Shown here in pieces: positions 1 through 8,757 of a DNA stretch of 64,000 bases. The position numbers and the translations under genes were made by a program. Below the pieces are notes generated by a model. It ran no database searches, was not told where the DNA came from, and was given only the letters and a program-made list of their open reading frames with translations. Every line of letters starts with the position of its first letter. Position 1 is the first letter of the stretch. This DNA comes from Enterobacteriaceae bacterium UBA2655 (lineage in GTDB: Bacteria > Pseudomonadota > Gammaproteobacteria > Enterobacterales > Enterobacteriaceae). The stretch covers positions 57,667 to 121,666 of the forward strand of contig DENB01000029.1 of the NCBI GenBank assembly GCA_002359495.1, written 5' to 3'.

Positions 1-28
1 CGTAACGTTCAGATAATGTAGTAATCAT
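1..28 (-). CDS. fliT: Flagellar export chaperone FliT, 5' fragment
   Basis: Only the first nine codons are in the window (M-I-T-T-L-S-E-R-Y); the gene runs off the left edge. The ATG is preceded on the minus strand by an AGGGA Shine-Dalgarno and lies 6 nt beyond the fliS stop codon. In enteric bacteria FliT follows FliS directly; it is the chaperone for the cap protein FliD and an antagonist of FlhD4C2. The assignment rests on position and a plausible start, because nine residues cannot be identified by sequence. Confidence 0.6.
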
Positions 29-34
29 TTTTCC

Positions 35-427
35 CTATATTCCTCTGGGTTCGATCTCTTTCCATGTAGTCGCAAGGTCTTTCAATAATTGAATGACATG
101 AGGAAGCCGGGCGGGGTCGTTGCGTAGGTTCGCTTCCAGCAGCGTACGCGACATATAATCATAAAGCCGCTCAAGGTCCTGCGCTATCTCCCGGCCTTTT
201 TCATGGTCCAGGGCCGCCCGTAGCCCGTTGTCGATGATATTGATCGCCCTGGATATCATCTCTCCGCGCCGGGCGACCTGACCATTTTCAAAATAGATAG
301 TGGCACGCAGCACCGCATTCAGGGCTCCATCAAACAGCATTACGATAAGCTGATGCGGCGATGCCCCCGCCAGTTGATTTTCAAGGTCAACCCGGTGATA
401 GGCATGATTTCCCTGATTCGAGTACAT
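35..427 (-). CDS. fliS: Flagellin export chaperone FliS
   Basis: This is a 130-residue cytoplasmic chaperone that binds the C-terminal D0 segment of flagellin, prevents premature polymerisation and delivers it to the export gate. The N-terminal Y-x-x-V-D-L-E (about residues 10-16), the ASPHQLIVMLFDGAL stretch (about 22-36) and the LYDYM segment near residue 90 are characteristic of the family, and the length is normal. The gene sits between fliD and fliT with the gene order of an enteric fliDST operon. A stem-loop lies in the 62-nt gap to fliD. A GGGAG ribosome-binding site precedes the ATG. It is probably transcribed from the fliD promoter. Confidence 0.93.
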   Translation of the reverse strand: MYSNQGNHAYHRVDLENQLAGASPHQLIVMLFDGALNAVLRATIYFENGQVARRGEMISRAINIIDNGLRAALDHEKGREIAQDLERLYDYMSRTLLEANLRNDPARLPHVIQLLKDLATTWKEIEPRGI

Positions 428-443
428 AAAAACTCCCGTAATA

Positions 444-467
444 GGCAGGAGGTCTGCGTCTCCTGCC
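444..467 (-). repeat. Perfect inverted repeat between fliD and fliS
   Basis: Arms GGCAGGAG and CTCCTGCC (8 bp, perfect) flank an 8-nt loop. On the fliDST transcript the hairpin follows the fliD stop codon and ends about 16 nt before the fliS start. No T-run follows, so it is not a canonical terminator. It may protect the 3' end of fliD mRNA or reduce read-through into fliS (inference). Confidence 0.7.
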
Positions 468-489
468 GGATAAGTGGATGGTTAACCCA

Positions 490-1965
490 TTACACTGAAG
501 CCAGAATCGAAGAGAGCTGCGAGCTCAGGTTGTTGAGCGTCGACATGGTGCCGTCAAGGTTCTGGAACTGTACGCGGTAGCGTTCGACATCGGCATCGAT
601 AAGTCTTTGCGTTCTGGCTATTTGGTCATCCATAAGCTCGACCTGATCGTCCAGCCCATCAGTGGTACTCTTAATCAGGCCATCGGTGTGGGTGTCAGGC
701 TCGCCAACATATTTATTGATGATGTCCTTAAGCGAGGTAGCGACGCCGTCGTTTTCTCCGGTGCCGGTAAAGAGATCGGCAATGCTTTCCGGGTTGTCGG
801 CGATCGCCTCATCCAGCTTGCTCTCGTCCAGCGTCATCTTGCCGGTCGCCGCATCGATTTTAATGCCGATATCCGCCAGCGCGCTGAAGTCGCCTTCGCC
901 GCCGTTATAGGAGCCGTTGACCGCGGCGCGGAACTCGCCCACCATCGAACGCAGCATGGAATCGCCCATCAGCGCGCCGTTCTGGTTGCTCTGAAGCGAC
1001 ATCTGATCGTCCTGCAGGCCGGAATTATCATTCGGCACATATTTGCTGGCGGAGGTGGTCAGCGACAACAGCGCGTTATATTTATCGACGAAATCCTTGA
1101 TGTCCGTTTTGATCACCGAGGTATCCGGCGTCAGCGTTAGCTCTTCCGATTTAGGTTTCCCGTCATCATCCAGCTCGGAAACCGACTGCAAATTCAACGT
1201 TACGCCCGAAATAATATCGGAGATATTATTCGAAGAACGGGTGTATTGACTGCCATCAACGGTCAGTTTGGCGTCCTGCGCAGCGGTCACCTGCAACATG
1301 GCATCGCCGTTGTCATTCGCTCCGCCGACGTCGGTATTGCCGCCATGCGAGGTATTCAGAATACTGCCGAGCTTGTCGTCGCCCGTTACGCTCACCGACA
1401 TTTCACCTGCGCTGCCGGTGCTTTTCGAACTTAGCACCAGCTGATAGCCGTCATCAGTGCGCTGTACCGACGCAGTCACGTCGCCGTCTTGCTTGTTGAT
1501 GGCTTTAGCGATTTGATCCAGCGAGGTTTGGTCATCGGCCAGCTCAACGCTGGTGGTCTTGCCGTCGCCGGTGGTAATAGTGACGGTGCGCGTGCCGCGG
1601 GTGGTGTCGCCCAGCGCTTTATCAGAGCTGTCAAAGCCCTGAGTCTTTAGCTTATGCGCGGCCGCCAGCTGGTTCACAGTCACTGAGTGGCTGTCAGCCG
1701 TCGCGTCGGTGGTGGCGGTGGCGTTAAAAGCTTTGTTGCTGCTGACCTTCAGAGTATTGAAGGCATCGCCGCTCAACGCCTTGACGCTGGACTGTAAGGC
1801 GGACATGGCGCTGGAAATTTGGCCCCAGGCGGAAAGTTTTGCCTTATAGCTGGCCTGCATGATGGCATAAGGCTGCAGGCGGGTTTGTTCGCCTGCTTTA
1901 ATCTGATCAAGCATACCCGCTGTATCGATACCGGAACCAATACCTAAGGATGACATCGTAGCCAT
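490..1965 (-). CDS. fliD: Flagellar filament cap / hook-associated protein 2 FliD
   Basis: This 491-residue protein forms the pentameric cap at the filament tip and promotes folding and insertion of exported flagellin. The start M-A-T-M-S-S-L-G-I-G-S-G-I-D is the typical FliD N-terminus. The conserved N-terminal FliD domain covers about residues 10-110, a variable acidic middle follows, and the C-terminal domain ends in a long coiled-coil helix (about 425-491). The first ATG is chosen because it has a well-spaced AGGAGA; a second ATG lies three codons in. It is the first gene of a fliDST operon divergent from fliC, with a sigma-28 promoter match at 2019-2045. Length is close to enteric FliD (about 460-480). 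Confidence 0.95.
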   Translation of the reverse strand: MATMSSLGIGSGIDTAGMLDQIKAGEQTRLQPYAIMQASYKAKLSAWGQISSAMSALQSSVKALSGDAFNTLKVSSNKAFNATATTDATADSHSVTVNQLAAAHKLKTQGFDSSDKALGDTTRGTRTVTITTGDGKTTSVELADDQTSLDQIAKAINKQDGDVTASVQRTDDGYQLVLSSKSTGSAGEMSVSVTGDDKLGSILNTSHGGNTDVGGANDNGDAMLQVTAAQDAKLTVDGSQYTRSSNNISDIISGVTLNLQSVSELDDDGKPKSEELTLTPDTSVIKTDIKDFVDKYNALLSLTTSASKYVPNDNSGLQDDQMSLQSNQNGALMGDSMLRSMVGEFRAAVNGSYNGGEGDFSALADIGIKIDAATGKMTLDESKLDEAIADNPESIADLFTGTGENDGVATSLKDIINKYVGEPDTHTDGLIKSTTDGLDDQVELMDDQIARTQRLIDADVERYRVQFQNLDGTMSTLNNLSSQLSSILASV

Positions 1966-2018
1966 TAAATTCTCCTGTTCAGGATGTAGAGTGCATTACA
2001 TGGATGGTTATTTATTAG

Positions 2019-2045
2019 CTATCGGTTCAGATAATAAAAAGTTTA
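2019..2045 (-). promoter_or_regulatory. Sigma-28 (FliA) promoter for fliDST
   Basis: On the minus strand TAAACTTT (2045-2038) is followed after exactly 11 nt by ACCGATAG (2026-2019). The enteric sigma-28 consensus is TAAAGTTT-N11-GCCGATAA, so 7 of 8 and 6 of 8 bases match at the correct spacing. It lies about 55 nt upstream of the fliD start. Confidence 0.8.
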
Positions 2046-2253
2046 ATCAGTTCTCCGTTTACAGGCAATGATATCTCCCGGCGAAACCATTCCCTTGCGC
2101 TTTTTACCCAATCGAGGCGCGTCGGTTTTTTAAACTATCTAGTTACATAAGATTAATTGCGATAAATAGCTGCATTTATGTCGGCTATTTATAACCTAAA
2201 CCGCATCCCACTATTTTGATTCGCGCTCTGGCTAAAAAAATTCAAAAAATAAT

Positions 2254-2280
2254 TTCAGTGAATTTCGCTGACGCCGATTA
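2254..2280 (+). promoter_or_regulatory. Sigma-28 (FliA) promoter for fliC
   Basis: GCCGATTA (2273-2280) matches the sigma-28 -10 element GCCGATAA at 7 of 8 positions. The element at the right 11-nt spacing, TTCAGTGA (2254-2261), is a weak -35 but shares the TTxAGT pattern of the flgM and flgK promoters here. The predicted start lies about 80 nt before the fliC ATG. Confidence 0.7.
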
Positions 2281-2367
2281 CTTAGTTATGCGAACCAAAC
2301 GGCGCATTACTGAATCGCTCTGCAACAATGCTGCAGCGTCTTCCCAAAATATAAAAAGGTAATTTTA

Positions 2368-3468
2368 ATGTCTCAAGTTATTAATACCAACTCGCTGAGC
2401 CTGGTTGCTCAGAACAACCTGAATAAATCACAGTCTTCACTGGGCACCGCTATTCAGCGCCTCTCTTCCGGCCTGCGTATCAACAGCGCGAAAGATGACG
2501 CCGCCGGCCAGGCGATCAGCAACCGTTTCACCGCCAGCATCACTGGTCTGACCCAGGCGTCACGCAACGCCAACGACGGTATCTCAATCGCGCAGACCAC
2601 TGAAGGCGCGCTGAACGAAGTCAACGACAACCTGCAGAACATCCGTCGTCTGGTGGTTCAGGCGCAGAACGGCACCAACTCAGAAACTGACCGTCAGTCT
2701 ATCCAGGATGAGATCGACGCGCGTCTGGATGAAATCAACCGTATCTCTGAACAGACCGAATTTAACGGCGTGAAAGTACTGAGCGCCGATCAGACGCTGA
2801 CCATTCAGGTTGGCGCTAACGACGGTCAGACTATCGATATCAACCTGAGCAAAATGGACTCCAATACTCTGGGCCTGGATAACTTCAAAGTAGCAAGCGG
2901 TTTGACTGCGGTTCATGATGGTGATGTTTACGCTGATTCAACGGGTAGTACTGCCACTATCGATCTGGATGCTGCGAAGGAAGCTGCGTTCGGCAGTGAG
3001 GGCAGCGGCGAAATTTACAAAACCGTTGATAGCACTGGCGCCGAGGTTTATGTCGCTATCGGTAAAGATTCAGCGGGTTCCGATGTTTCCGTTACTCTTA
3101 CTCCGAGCTTCAGCGCAGGCACTAACGGCGAAGCGGACTCGGTTACCTGGGCTAAAGGCGCTGATTACACCCCGGCGGCAGACGATCTGCCTACCAATGA
3201 CCCGCTGTCGACCATTGACGCTGCGCTGTCACAGGTAGACGAACTGCGTTCCGGTCTGGGTGCCGCCCAGAACCGCTTCGACTCAGTGATCAGTAACCTG
3301 AACAGCACCGTGAACAACCTGTCAGAATCACGCTCTCGTATCCTGGATGCGGACTTCGCTTCTGAAGTTTCCAATATGAGCCGCGCGAACATCCTGCAGC
3401 AGGCAGGCGTGACCGTGCTGGCCCAGGCGAACCAGGTGCCGCAGAACGTACTGTCTCTGCTGCGTTAA
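2368..3468 (+). CDS. fliC: Flagellin
   Basis: This is the filament subunit, 366 residues, secreted through the flagellar export apparatus. The N-terminal D0/D1 region (about 1-170) begins M-S-Q-V-I-N-T-N-S-L and contains RLSSGLRINSAKDDAAGQAI. The C-terminal D1/D0 region (about 290-366) contains SRILDADFASEVSNMSR and ends NVLSLLR. The central variable region (about 175-280) is short, so only a small outer domain is expected compared with the 498-residue E. coli K-12 flagellin. The gene is monocistronic, divergent from fliD, with a sigma-28 promoter upstream and a rho-independent terminator downstream. It is tail-to-tail with cheW, an arrangement not found in E. coli. No flagellin-methylase gene is adjacent. 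Confidence 0.97.
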   Translation: MSQVINTNSLSLVAQNNLNKSQSSLGTAIQRLSSGLRINSAKDDAAGQAISNRFTASITGLTQASRNANDGISIAQTTEGALNEVNDNLQNIRRLVVQAQNGTNSETDRQSIQDEIDARLDEINRISEQTEFNGVKVLSADQTLTIQVGANDGQTIDINLSKMDSNTLGLDNFKVASGLTAVHDGDVYADSTGSTATIDLDAAKEAAFGSEGSGEIYKTVDSTGAEVYVAIGKDSAGSDVSVTLTPSFSAGTNGEADSVTWAKGADYTPAADDLPTNDPLSTIDAALSQVDELRSGLGAAQNRFDSVISNLNSTVNNLSESRSRILDADFASEVSNMSRANILQQAGVTVLAQANQVPQNVLSLLR

Positions 3469-3491
3469 TCGCCCCGCTCGTTGTTCTGTCG

Positions 3492-3517
3492 CCCCGCCCT
3501 CACCGGCGGGGTTTTTT
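3492..3517 (+). terminator. Rho-independent terminator of fliC
   Basis: CCCCGCC (3492-3498) pairs with GGCGGGG (3505-3511) around a 6-nt loop, followed by six T residues. It starts 24 nt after the fliC stop codon. Confidence 0.92.
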
Positions 3518-3743
3518 ATTGCCTGTAAATCGCGCCGGCCCGCCGGGAGGCGGATAGCAGGCGGCGACCGGGACGGCGTGACAATGCATCCGCGAGGCAC
3601 CAAAGGTTGAAAGCAATGAGCTTGATAAAAGGAACACACGAAAAAGGGAAAATGCAGCGGCGGGAACTGAGGCTGGAACGGCGTCGGGAAAGGATAACGA
3701 ACCCGACAGACGCACCGTCAGGTTCGTGAAAAAATCAGAAGGA

Positions 3744-4250
3744 TTATGCCGGCTCCATCTCGGCAATCTGTTCGACAATCTCCATTTCCGCGCTGTTCAG
3801 CAGTTTTTCGATATCGACCAGAATCAGCATACGCTCCTCCACCGTCCCCAGACCCAGCAGGTATTTAGTGGAAAGCGTGGTGGAAAAGTCAGGCGCAGGC
3901 TTAATCTGTTCGCTTTTCAGCGAGAGCACGTCCGACACGCCGTCAACCACAATGCCCACTACCCGGTCGTTCAGGTTCAGGACAATGGTGACCGTCCGGT
4001 CGTCAATGGTGGCGGAGGACAGCTGGAACTTGATGCGCAGATCGATCACCGGAACAATCACGCCCCGCAGGTTGGTGACGCCGGCAATAAAGGCGGGCGT
4101 ATTGGCGATACGGGTGACGCGATCGTAGCCGCGGATCTCCTGCACCTTTAAAATTTCAATGCCGTACTCTTCAGCCCCAAGCGTAAAAACCAGATACTCC
4201 TGGCCTTCGGCGCCCTCTACAGCCTGTTTATCTGTTTCAGAAAAATGCAT
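3744..4250 (-). CDS. cheW: Chemotaxis coupling protein CheW
   Basis: This 168-residue cytoplasmic adaptor joins chemoreceptors to the kinase CheA in the receptor array. The CheW fold is clear: [26 protein letters not shown] near the start, [21 protein letters not shown] in the middle, and [14 protein letters not shown] towards the C-terminus. It lies 13 nt downstream of cheA as the last gene of the flhDC-motAB-cheAW array. In E. coli receptor and cheRBYZ genes follow cheW; here the array ends and fliC converges from the other side. Confidence 0.95.
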   Translation of the reverse strand: MHFSETDKQAVEGAEGQEYLVFTLGAEEYGIEILKVQEIRGYDRVTRIANTPAFIAGVTNLRGVIVPVIDLRIKFQLSSATIDDRTVTIVLNLNDRVVGIVVDGVSDVLSLKSEQIKPAPDFSTTLSTKYLLGLGTVEERMLILVDIEKLLNSAEMEIVEQIAEMEPA

Positions 4251-4263
4251 ATCTCTACCTCAA

Positions 4264-6195
4264 TTAATGCGCATCTGTTTTCTTGCTAAGCATCGGCAGT
4301 GCGACCACGTCCAGAATCAACGCCACGCCCCCGTCGCCGAGAATCGTCGCGGCGGAGATGCCGCACACTTTGCGATAGTTAAGCTCAAGGTTTTTGACGA
4401 CCACCTGATGCTGGCCGATAAGCTGATCGACCAGCAGGGCATAGCGACATCCCGCGCTTTGTAAAATCACCGCGATTCCCTCTTCGGGCCGCTGCATATC
4501 GCTGGGAATATCGAAAACCTGACGCAACTCCACCAGCGGCAGATATTCGCCCCGCACCTGCAACATCCGTTCGCCGCCCGCCATGGTATAGAGCGCGCTG
4601 GCGGAGGGCTGAAGCGATTCCATAACGGTACCCAGCGGTAAGATATAGATCTCCTTGCCGACCCGAACCGACATGCCGTCCAGGATCGCCAGGGTAAGAG
4701 GAAGCACGATGCGGATAGTGGTACCTTTATCCGGAGTCGACTGGATTTCGACATGGCCGCCCATCGCGACGATATTGCGGCGCACCACGTCCATGCCGAC
4801 GCCACGCCCGGAGACGTTGGTCACCGCCTCCGCCGTGGAGAAGCCCGGCGCGAAAATCAACATCCAGACCTCTTCGTCGCTGGCGTTTTCAGCAATCGCA
4901 ATGCCCTGCGACTGCGCCCGGGCGAGGATTTTTTCACGGTTGAGGCCGCCGCCGTCGTCGATAACGTCAATAATGATGCTGCCGCCATGATGCTCGGCTG
5001 AGAGGGTCAGGCTGCCCTTTTCCGGCTTGCCTTTAGCCCGCCGCACTTCAGCCGGTTCGATGCCGTGATCCAGGCTGTTACGCACCAGATGCGTCAGCGG
5101 ATCGATAATGCGTTCAATCAGACTTTTATCCAGTTCGGCCGATCCGCCTTTCAGCGTCAGCTCGACCTTTTTATTCAGGGTTACGCTCAGATCGTGCACC
5201 AGACGCGGGAAGCGGCTGAAGACATACTCCATCGGCATCATCCTGATGGACATCACCGACTCCTGTAAGTCGCGCGCGTTGCGCTCCAGCTGCACGATGC
5301 TGCTGAGCAAGGTGTTATGCTGTACCGGATCAAGCGAGGCGGAGAGCTGCGAGAGCATCGCTTGGGTAATGATCAGTTCGCCGACATGATTGATAATCTG
5401 ATCGACTTTTTCTACCGACACGCGCAGGCTGCCGGATTCAGCGGAAGGATGGGCTGCGGCCGCTTTGGCGGGCGCGGCTTTTGGGGCCGGGGCCGGAGTC
5501 GAAGGCTTGGCCGCCGCCTGCGGCTTTTGTTCCCCGACGGCGGCGACGGTGATCTGCTCCGGCTCGAGGATAAAACAGAGCACCGCCTGGATCTCGTCAG
5601 CCGACGCGGTGGTGCGCAGTTGGACCTGCAACAGATCATCCTGCTTATGCTGGCTGAGCACATCGCCCAGATTCGCCAGCTCCTCTAGCAAGATTTTCTC
5701 ATCTGCGGCGGGAACCGCCTTCAGCGTCACATGCAAATCGGCAAGCGGAGAACTGGCGGGCCGGGCAGCCTCAGCGGGCGACGCAGCAGGCGGCGTTGGG
5801 CTGGCGCTGCGTCCCTGTTCGGCAAGCTGACGCAGCGCGTCGTAAATATAACGAAAGCTCTCTTCGTCAGGTTCCTCAGAGGACTTATACGCATCCAGTT
5901 GACCCTGCATAATATCCTTACTCTCCAGAAACAGGTTGATGATGTCGCTGGTTAAGCGCAGCTCGCCCCGTCGGGCGTCATCCAGCAAATTTTCAAGAAC
6001 GTGCGTCGTCTCTTGCAGAACGGTAAAACCAAAGGTGCCGGCGCCTCCCTTGATGGAGTGGGCGGCGCGAAAAATGGCGTCCAGCATTTCCCGATCGGGA
6101 GAGAGGCAGTCCAGTTCCAGCAACGACCTTTCCATATCGGCTAACAGTTCGTCAGCCTCATCGAAAAAGGTCTGGTAAAAATCACTCACGTCCAT
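4264..6195 (-). CDS. cheA: Chemotaxis histidine kinase CheA
   Basis: This is the soluble kinase of the chemoreceptor array, which autophosphorylates and donates phosphate to CheY and CheB. Domains in order: HPt with AAHSIKGGAGTFG (phospho-acceptor His46), a P2 region after a Pro/Ala-rich linker (about 155-235), dimerisation helices (about 265-325), a GHKL ATPase with the N-box HLVRNSLDHG and G-boxes DDGGGL and GRGVGMDVV, and a CheW-like C-terminal domain. I chose the ATG at 6195 (MDVSDFYQTFF, 643 aa) because it aligns with E. coli CheA; a TTG three codons upstream is less likely. It overlaps the motB 3' end by 14 nt. The retained P2 domain implies a CheY partner, yet no cheY is in this window. 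Confidence 0.95.
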   Translation of the reverse strand: MDVSDFYQTFFDEADELLADMERSLLELDCLSPDREMLDAIFRAAHSIKGGAGTFGFTVLQETTHVLENLLDDARRGELRLTSDIINLFLESKDIMQGQLDAYKSSEEPDEESFRYIYDALRQLAEQGRSASPTPPAASPAEAARPASSPLADLHVTLKAVPAADEKILLEELANLGDVLSQHKQDDLLQVQLRTTASADEIQAVLCFILEPEQITVAAVGEQKPQAAAKPSTPAPAPKAAPAKAAAAHPSAESGSLRVSVEKVDQIINHVGELIITQAMLSQLSASLDPVQHNTLLSSIVQLERNARDLQESVMSIRMMPMEYVFSRFPRLVHDLSVTLNKKVELTLKGGSAELDKSLIERIIDPLTHLVRNSLDHGIEPAEVRRAKGKPEKGSLTLSAEHHGGSIIIDVIDDGGGLNREKILARAQSQGIAIAENASDEEVWMLIFAPGFSTAEAVTNVSGRGVGMDVVRRNIVAMGGHVEIQSTPDKGTTIRIVLPLTLAILDGMSVRVGKEIYILPLGTVMESLQPSASALYTMAGGERMLQVRGEYLPLVELRQVFDIPSDMQRPEEGIAVILQSAGCRYALLVDQLIGQHQVVVKNLELNYRKVCGISAATILGDGGVALILDVVALPMLSKKTDAH

Positions 6196-7165
6196 TTTGA
6201 TCAACCATTAGGTGTGGGGAACCCTGCTGTGGGGCAGGGGCTGAAGGGGAAGGCGTATTTTGCGGCGCCGTCATCGCTTTCAGTTGCGAAAGAATTTCTG
6301 CGCTGGTTTGCTTGTCCGACACGTTTTGCAGCGGGAGATCCTCTTGCAGGATCGCCTTCTCCTTATCCAGGCTCATAACCAGAATGGTGATGCGCCGGTT
6401 AACAGGCGCGTCCGGGTTGACGTTTTCCAGCCTGATGGTGTTCGCCGTGCCGACGACGCGCAGGAATTTGTTTTCCGCCAGCCCGGCGGCGGCCAATATC
6501 CGCCTTGAGGCGTTGGCGCGATCGGAGGAGAGTTCCCAGTTGCTGTACCCTACTTCGCCCTGCGCATAAGGCAGCGAGTCGGTATGGCCCGTCAGGATAA
6601 TGTGGTTGGGCAGATCGTTGAGTACCGGAACCAACGCCTGAAGGATCCCTTTCATATAAGGTTCCGGCTCCTGACTGCCTATCTTAAACATCGGCCGATC
6701 CTGACTGTCGATAATCTGGATCAGCAGGCCGTCTTCCGTCAGCGAAATCCGCAGGTTGGACTGAAACTGGCTGAGACGCGGATCGCGCCGGATCAAGCTT
6801 TCCAGCTTCTCATGCGCGACTTTTAAATTTTGCAGATTTCGAATCCGGTCGAGGCGGTTCAGCTTCTCTTTAAACACCTCGCCATCCTGCTTCATCATGT
6901 CATCCCCACCTCCGGGGATTACGCTGTCGCTCAGGCTGTTCTTATTGCCATGCGACATCGCCACCTTGAGCGGCATTTTGAAATAGTCGGCGATCCTTTC
7001 GCGTTGCAGAGGGGTAGAGGAAGAGAGCAGCCACATCACCAGAAAAAAGGCCATCATGGCGGTCATGAAATCGGCATAGGCGATTTTCCATGAGCCGCCA
7101 TGATGGGCATGTTTATTGCTCTTTTTTTTTCGAACGATAATAACGGTGCGGCGGGATTTACTCAT
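6182..7165 (-). CDS. motB: Flagellar stator protein MotB
   Basis: MotB is the peptidoglycan-anchoring half of the proton-driven stator. It has a short basic cytoplasmic N-terminus, one membrane helix (about 27-50, IAYADFMTAMMAFFLVMWLL) with the proton-binding aspartate at position 32 as in E. coli, a plug/linker region, and a C-terminal OmpA-like peptidoglycan-binding domain (about 155-270, ILTGHTDSLPY and SSDRANASRRIL). Its length of 327 aa is slightly above E. coli (308). Its ATG overlaps the motA stop in an ATGA, so the two are translationally coupled. The proline-rich tail (about 295-320) is not conserved in the family. Confidence 0.96.
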   Translation of the reverse strand: MSKSRRTVIIVRKKKSNKHAHHGGSWKIAYADFMTAMMAFFLVMWLLSSSTPLQRERIADYFKMPLKVAMSHGNKNSLSDSVIPGGGDDMMKQDGEVFKEKLNRLDRIRNLQNLKVAHEKLESLIRRDPRLSQFQSNLRISLTEDGLLIQIIDSQDRPMFKIGSQEPEPYMKGILQALVPVLNDLPNHIILTGHTDSLPYAQGEVGYSNWELSSDRANASRRILAAAGLAENKFLRVVGTANTIRLENVNPDAPVNRRITILVMSLDKEKAILQEDLPLQNVSDKQTSAEILSQLKAMTAPQNTPSPSAPAPQQGSPHLMVDQNGRE

Positions 7166-8058
7166 GAGGTACGTTCCGACGCGCTGCTATTGGCTGACAA
7201 TTTCACTTCGCGAACATGCTCCTCCAGTTCGGCGAAGCTTGGACGCTCGCTGGAAAACAGCGTCTTACGTCCGAATTCAACGGCGATTTGCGGCGCGTAG
7301 CCGTGCATGCTGGAGAGCAACGTGATGCGGATGCATTGCAGCATTTTGATCTGTTCGCTGCTTTTTTGACGCAGCAGGCTGGCAAGAGGCAGGACGAAGC
7401 CGTAAGCCAGCAGGATGCCCAGAAAGGTGCCGACCATGGCGTGCGCGATCAGCGCGCCCAGCTCGGCCGCCGGGCGATCCGCCGCCGCCAGCGCGTTGAC
7501 CACGCCCATAACCGCAGCCACAATGCCGAACGCCGGAAACGCGTCGCCCAGCGCATTCAAGCTGCTGGCGGGTACTTCATGCTCATGTTCGCTGGTTTCG
7601 ATATCCTCATCCATCAAGGCTTCGATCTCAAACGCATCCATACTGCCGCTGATCATCAGCCGCAGGTAGTCGACGACGAAGTTCATCAATGAGGCGTCCG
7701 CCAGCAGGCGAGGATAGGCGGAAAAGATTGCGCTGTTTTGCGGATCGTCAATATCTTTTTCCAGCGTCATCAGGCCGCTCTGACGACTTTTCGTTAGCAC
7801 CAGATACATCATGGCCATCAGATCCATATAGAGCGCTTTGGTATAACGCGAGCTTTTCAGCAGGTGTGGAATGGCTTTCAGGGTGGCCCTGATGCCCTTG
7901 CCGTTATTCGCGACCAAAAAAGCGCCGACGCCCGACCCGCCGATAATAAGCAGCTCGGTTGGCTGATAAAGCGAGCCGAGCGCGCCGCCCGACAACGCAA
8001 ACCCACCGAAAACGGTGAGTAAAACCACCAGATAACCGACAATAACCAGCACAATCAC
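7162..8058 (-). CDS. motA: Flagellar stator protein MotA
   Basis: MotA is the four-helix membrane half of the stator that couples proton flow to rotor torque. Membrane segments are visible near residues 2-22, 34-52, 170-190 and 200-220. The charged cytoplasmic residues that contact FliG are retained as Arg92 and Glu100 (Arg90/Glu98 in E. coli, offset by two extra N-terminal residues). GDAFPAFGIVAAVMGVVNAL and the AELGALIAHAMVGTFLGILLAYGF region are family signatures. Length is 298 aa (E. coli 295). It starts 119 nt downstream of flhC. I could not find a well-spaced sigma-28 promoter in that gap, so it may depend partly on read-through from flhDC. Confidence 0.96.
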   Translation of the reverse strand: MIVLVIVGYLVVLLTVFGGFALSGGALGSLYQPTELLIIGGSGVGAFLVANNGKGIRATLKAIPHLLKSSRYTKALYMDLMAMMYLVLTKSRQSGLMTLEKDIDDPQNSAIFSAYPRLLADASLMNFVVDYLRLMISGSMDAFEIEALMDEDIETSEHEHEVPASSLNALGDAFPAFGIVAAVMGVVNALAAADRPAAELGALIAHAMVGTFLGILLAYGFVLPLASLLRQKSSEQIKMLQCIRITLLSSMHGYAPQIAVEFGRKTLFSSERPSFAELEEHVREVKLSANSSASERTS

Positions 8059-8177
8059 TCCTTAAATATTGATAAATTCTCTCCCCCCGTTTCTGGCAGA
8101 AATAAAATTAACAGACGGGGAGATCGCATCGACATGACGCTATTTTGGAAAGTTAAATGCAGAACCTTTTTTCAGAT

Positions 8178-8735
8178 TTACTGTGCGTAGATTTTCGTTT
8201 CCGCAGGCAAATCGGAGACCTTACATTTTTTCACCGCGCGGGACGGCGGGCAGCACAGGCTGCAGGTAAATGAGTGTCTGACATGTTCGGTAGTGACGAC
8301 GAAACCGCCACCGCAAATCGCGCATTGGGTTTGCTCAATCATGCCGCAGTCAATAAAACGCAGTAATGTCCAGGCGCGGGTTAACCCCAGCACCGGCTTT
8401 TCATCCGGCGGCGTCGGGCATTGCTCCAGATAGAGGCGATAGGCTTTGACAGTCGCCTCGATAGGACGGCAGTTTTCCGTTTTTTGTAAATAGAGGTAGA
8501 TGTTATAAAACATGGAAGAGTGGATATTCTGCTCCCACGCCATAAACCAATCCTCGGAAAAAGGCAGCATGCCTTTCGGCGGAGGACAGCCGCGCAATTC
8601 TTTATAGAGTCGCAATAACCTTCTACGGCTCAGGCTGGTTTCGCTTTCCAGCATCTGCATGCGCGCACCGAACGAAATCAGCTCCATGGCGATCTGTATC
8701 TCTTTGATTTCATCAAGAAGACTTTTTTCACTCAT
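8178..8735 (-). CDS. flhC: Flagellar master regulator subunit FlhC
   Basis: FlhC is the DNA-binding, zinc-containing subunit of the FlhD4C2 activator of middle (class II) flagellar promoters. The conserved core [36 protein letters not shown] and the zinc ligands C-A-I-C and C-S-L-C near the C-terminus are all present. I use the ATG at 8735 ([14 protein letters not shown], 185 aa), which aligns with E. coli FlhC and has a GGAGAG ribosome-binding site; a TTG five codons upstream would place that site inside the gene. It follows flhD by 22 nt. Residues after the zinc site are shorter than in E. coli (192 aa). Confidence 0.95.
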   Translation of the reverse strand: MSEKSLLDEIKEIQIAMELISFGARMQMLESETSLSRRRLLRLYKELRGCPPPKGMLPFSEDWFMAWEQNIHSSMFYNIYLYLQKTENCRPIEATVKAYRLYLEQCPTPPDEKPVLGLTRAWTLLRFIDCGMIEQTQCAICGGGFVVTTEHVRHSFTCSLCCPPSRAVKKCKVSDLPAETKIYAQ

Positions 8736-8757
8736 AATCGTTCTCTCCAAAAAATAG

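Larger units (their letters stand above)
1966..2367. other. fliD-fliC divergent intergenic region
   Basis: This is 402 bp of AT-rich DNA without a credible coding region. It holds the two divergent sigma-28 promoters described separately and the fliC leader of roughly 80 nt with an AAGG ribosome-binding site before the fliC ATG. I see no tRNA, sRNA or insertion sequence in it. Confidence 0.7.

Noticed and set aside
8126..8156. Possible sigma-28 promoter before motA (TTAACTTT and GTCGATGC on the minus strand)
   Set aside because: The spacing is 15 nt instead of 11 and the -10 matches at only five of eight bases.
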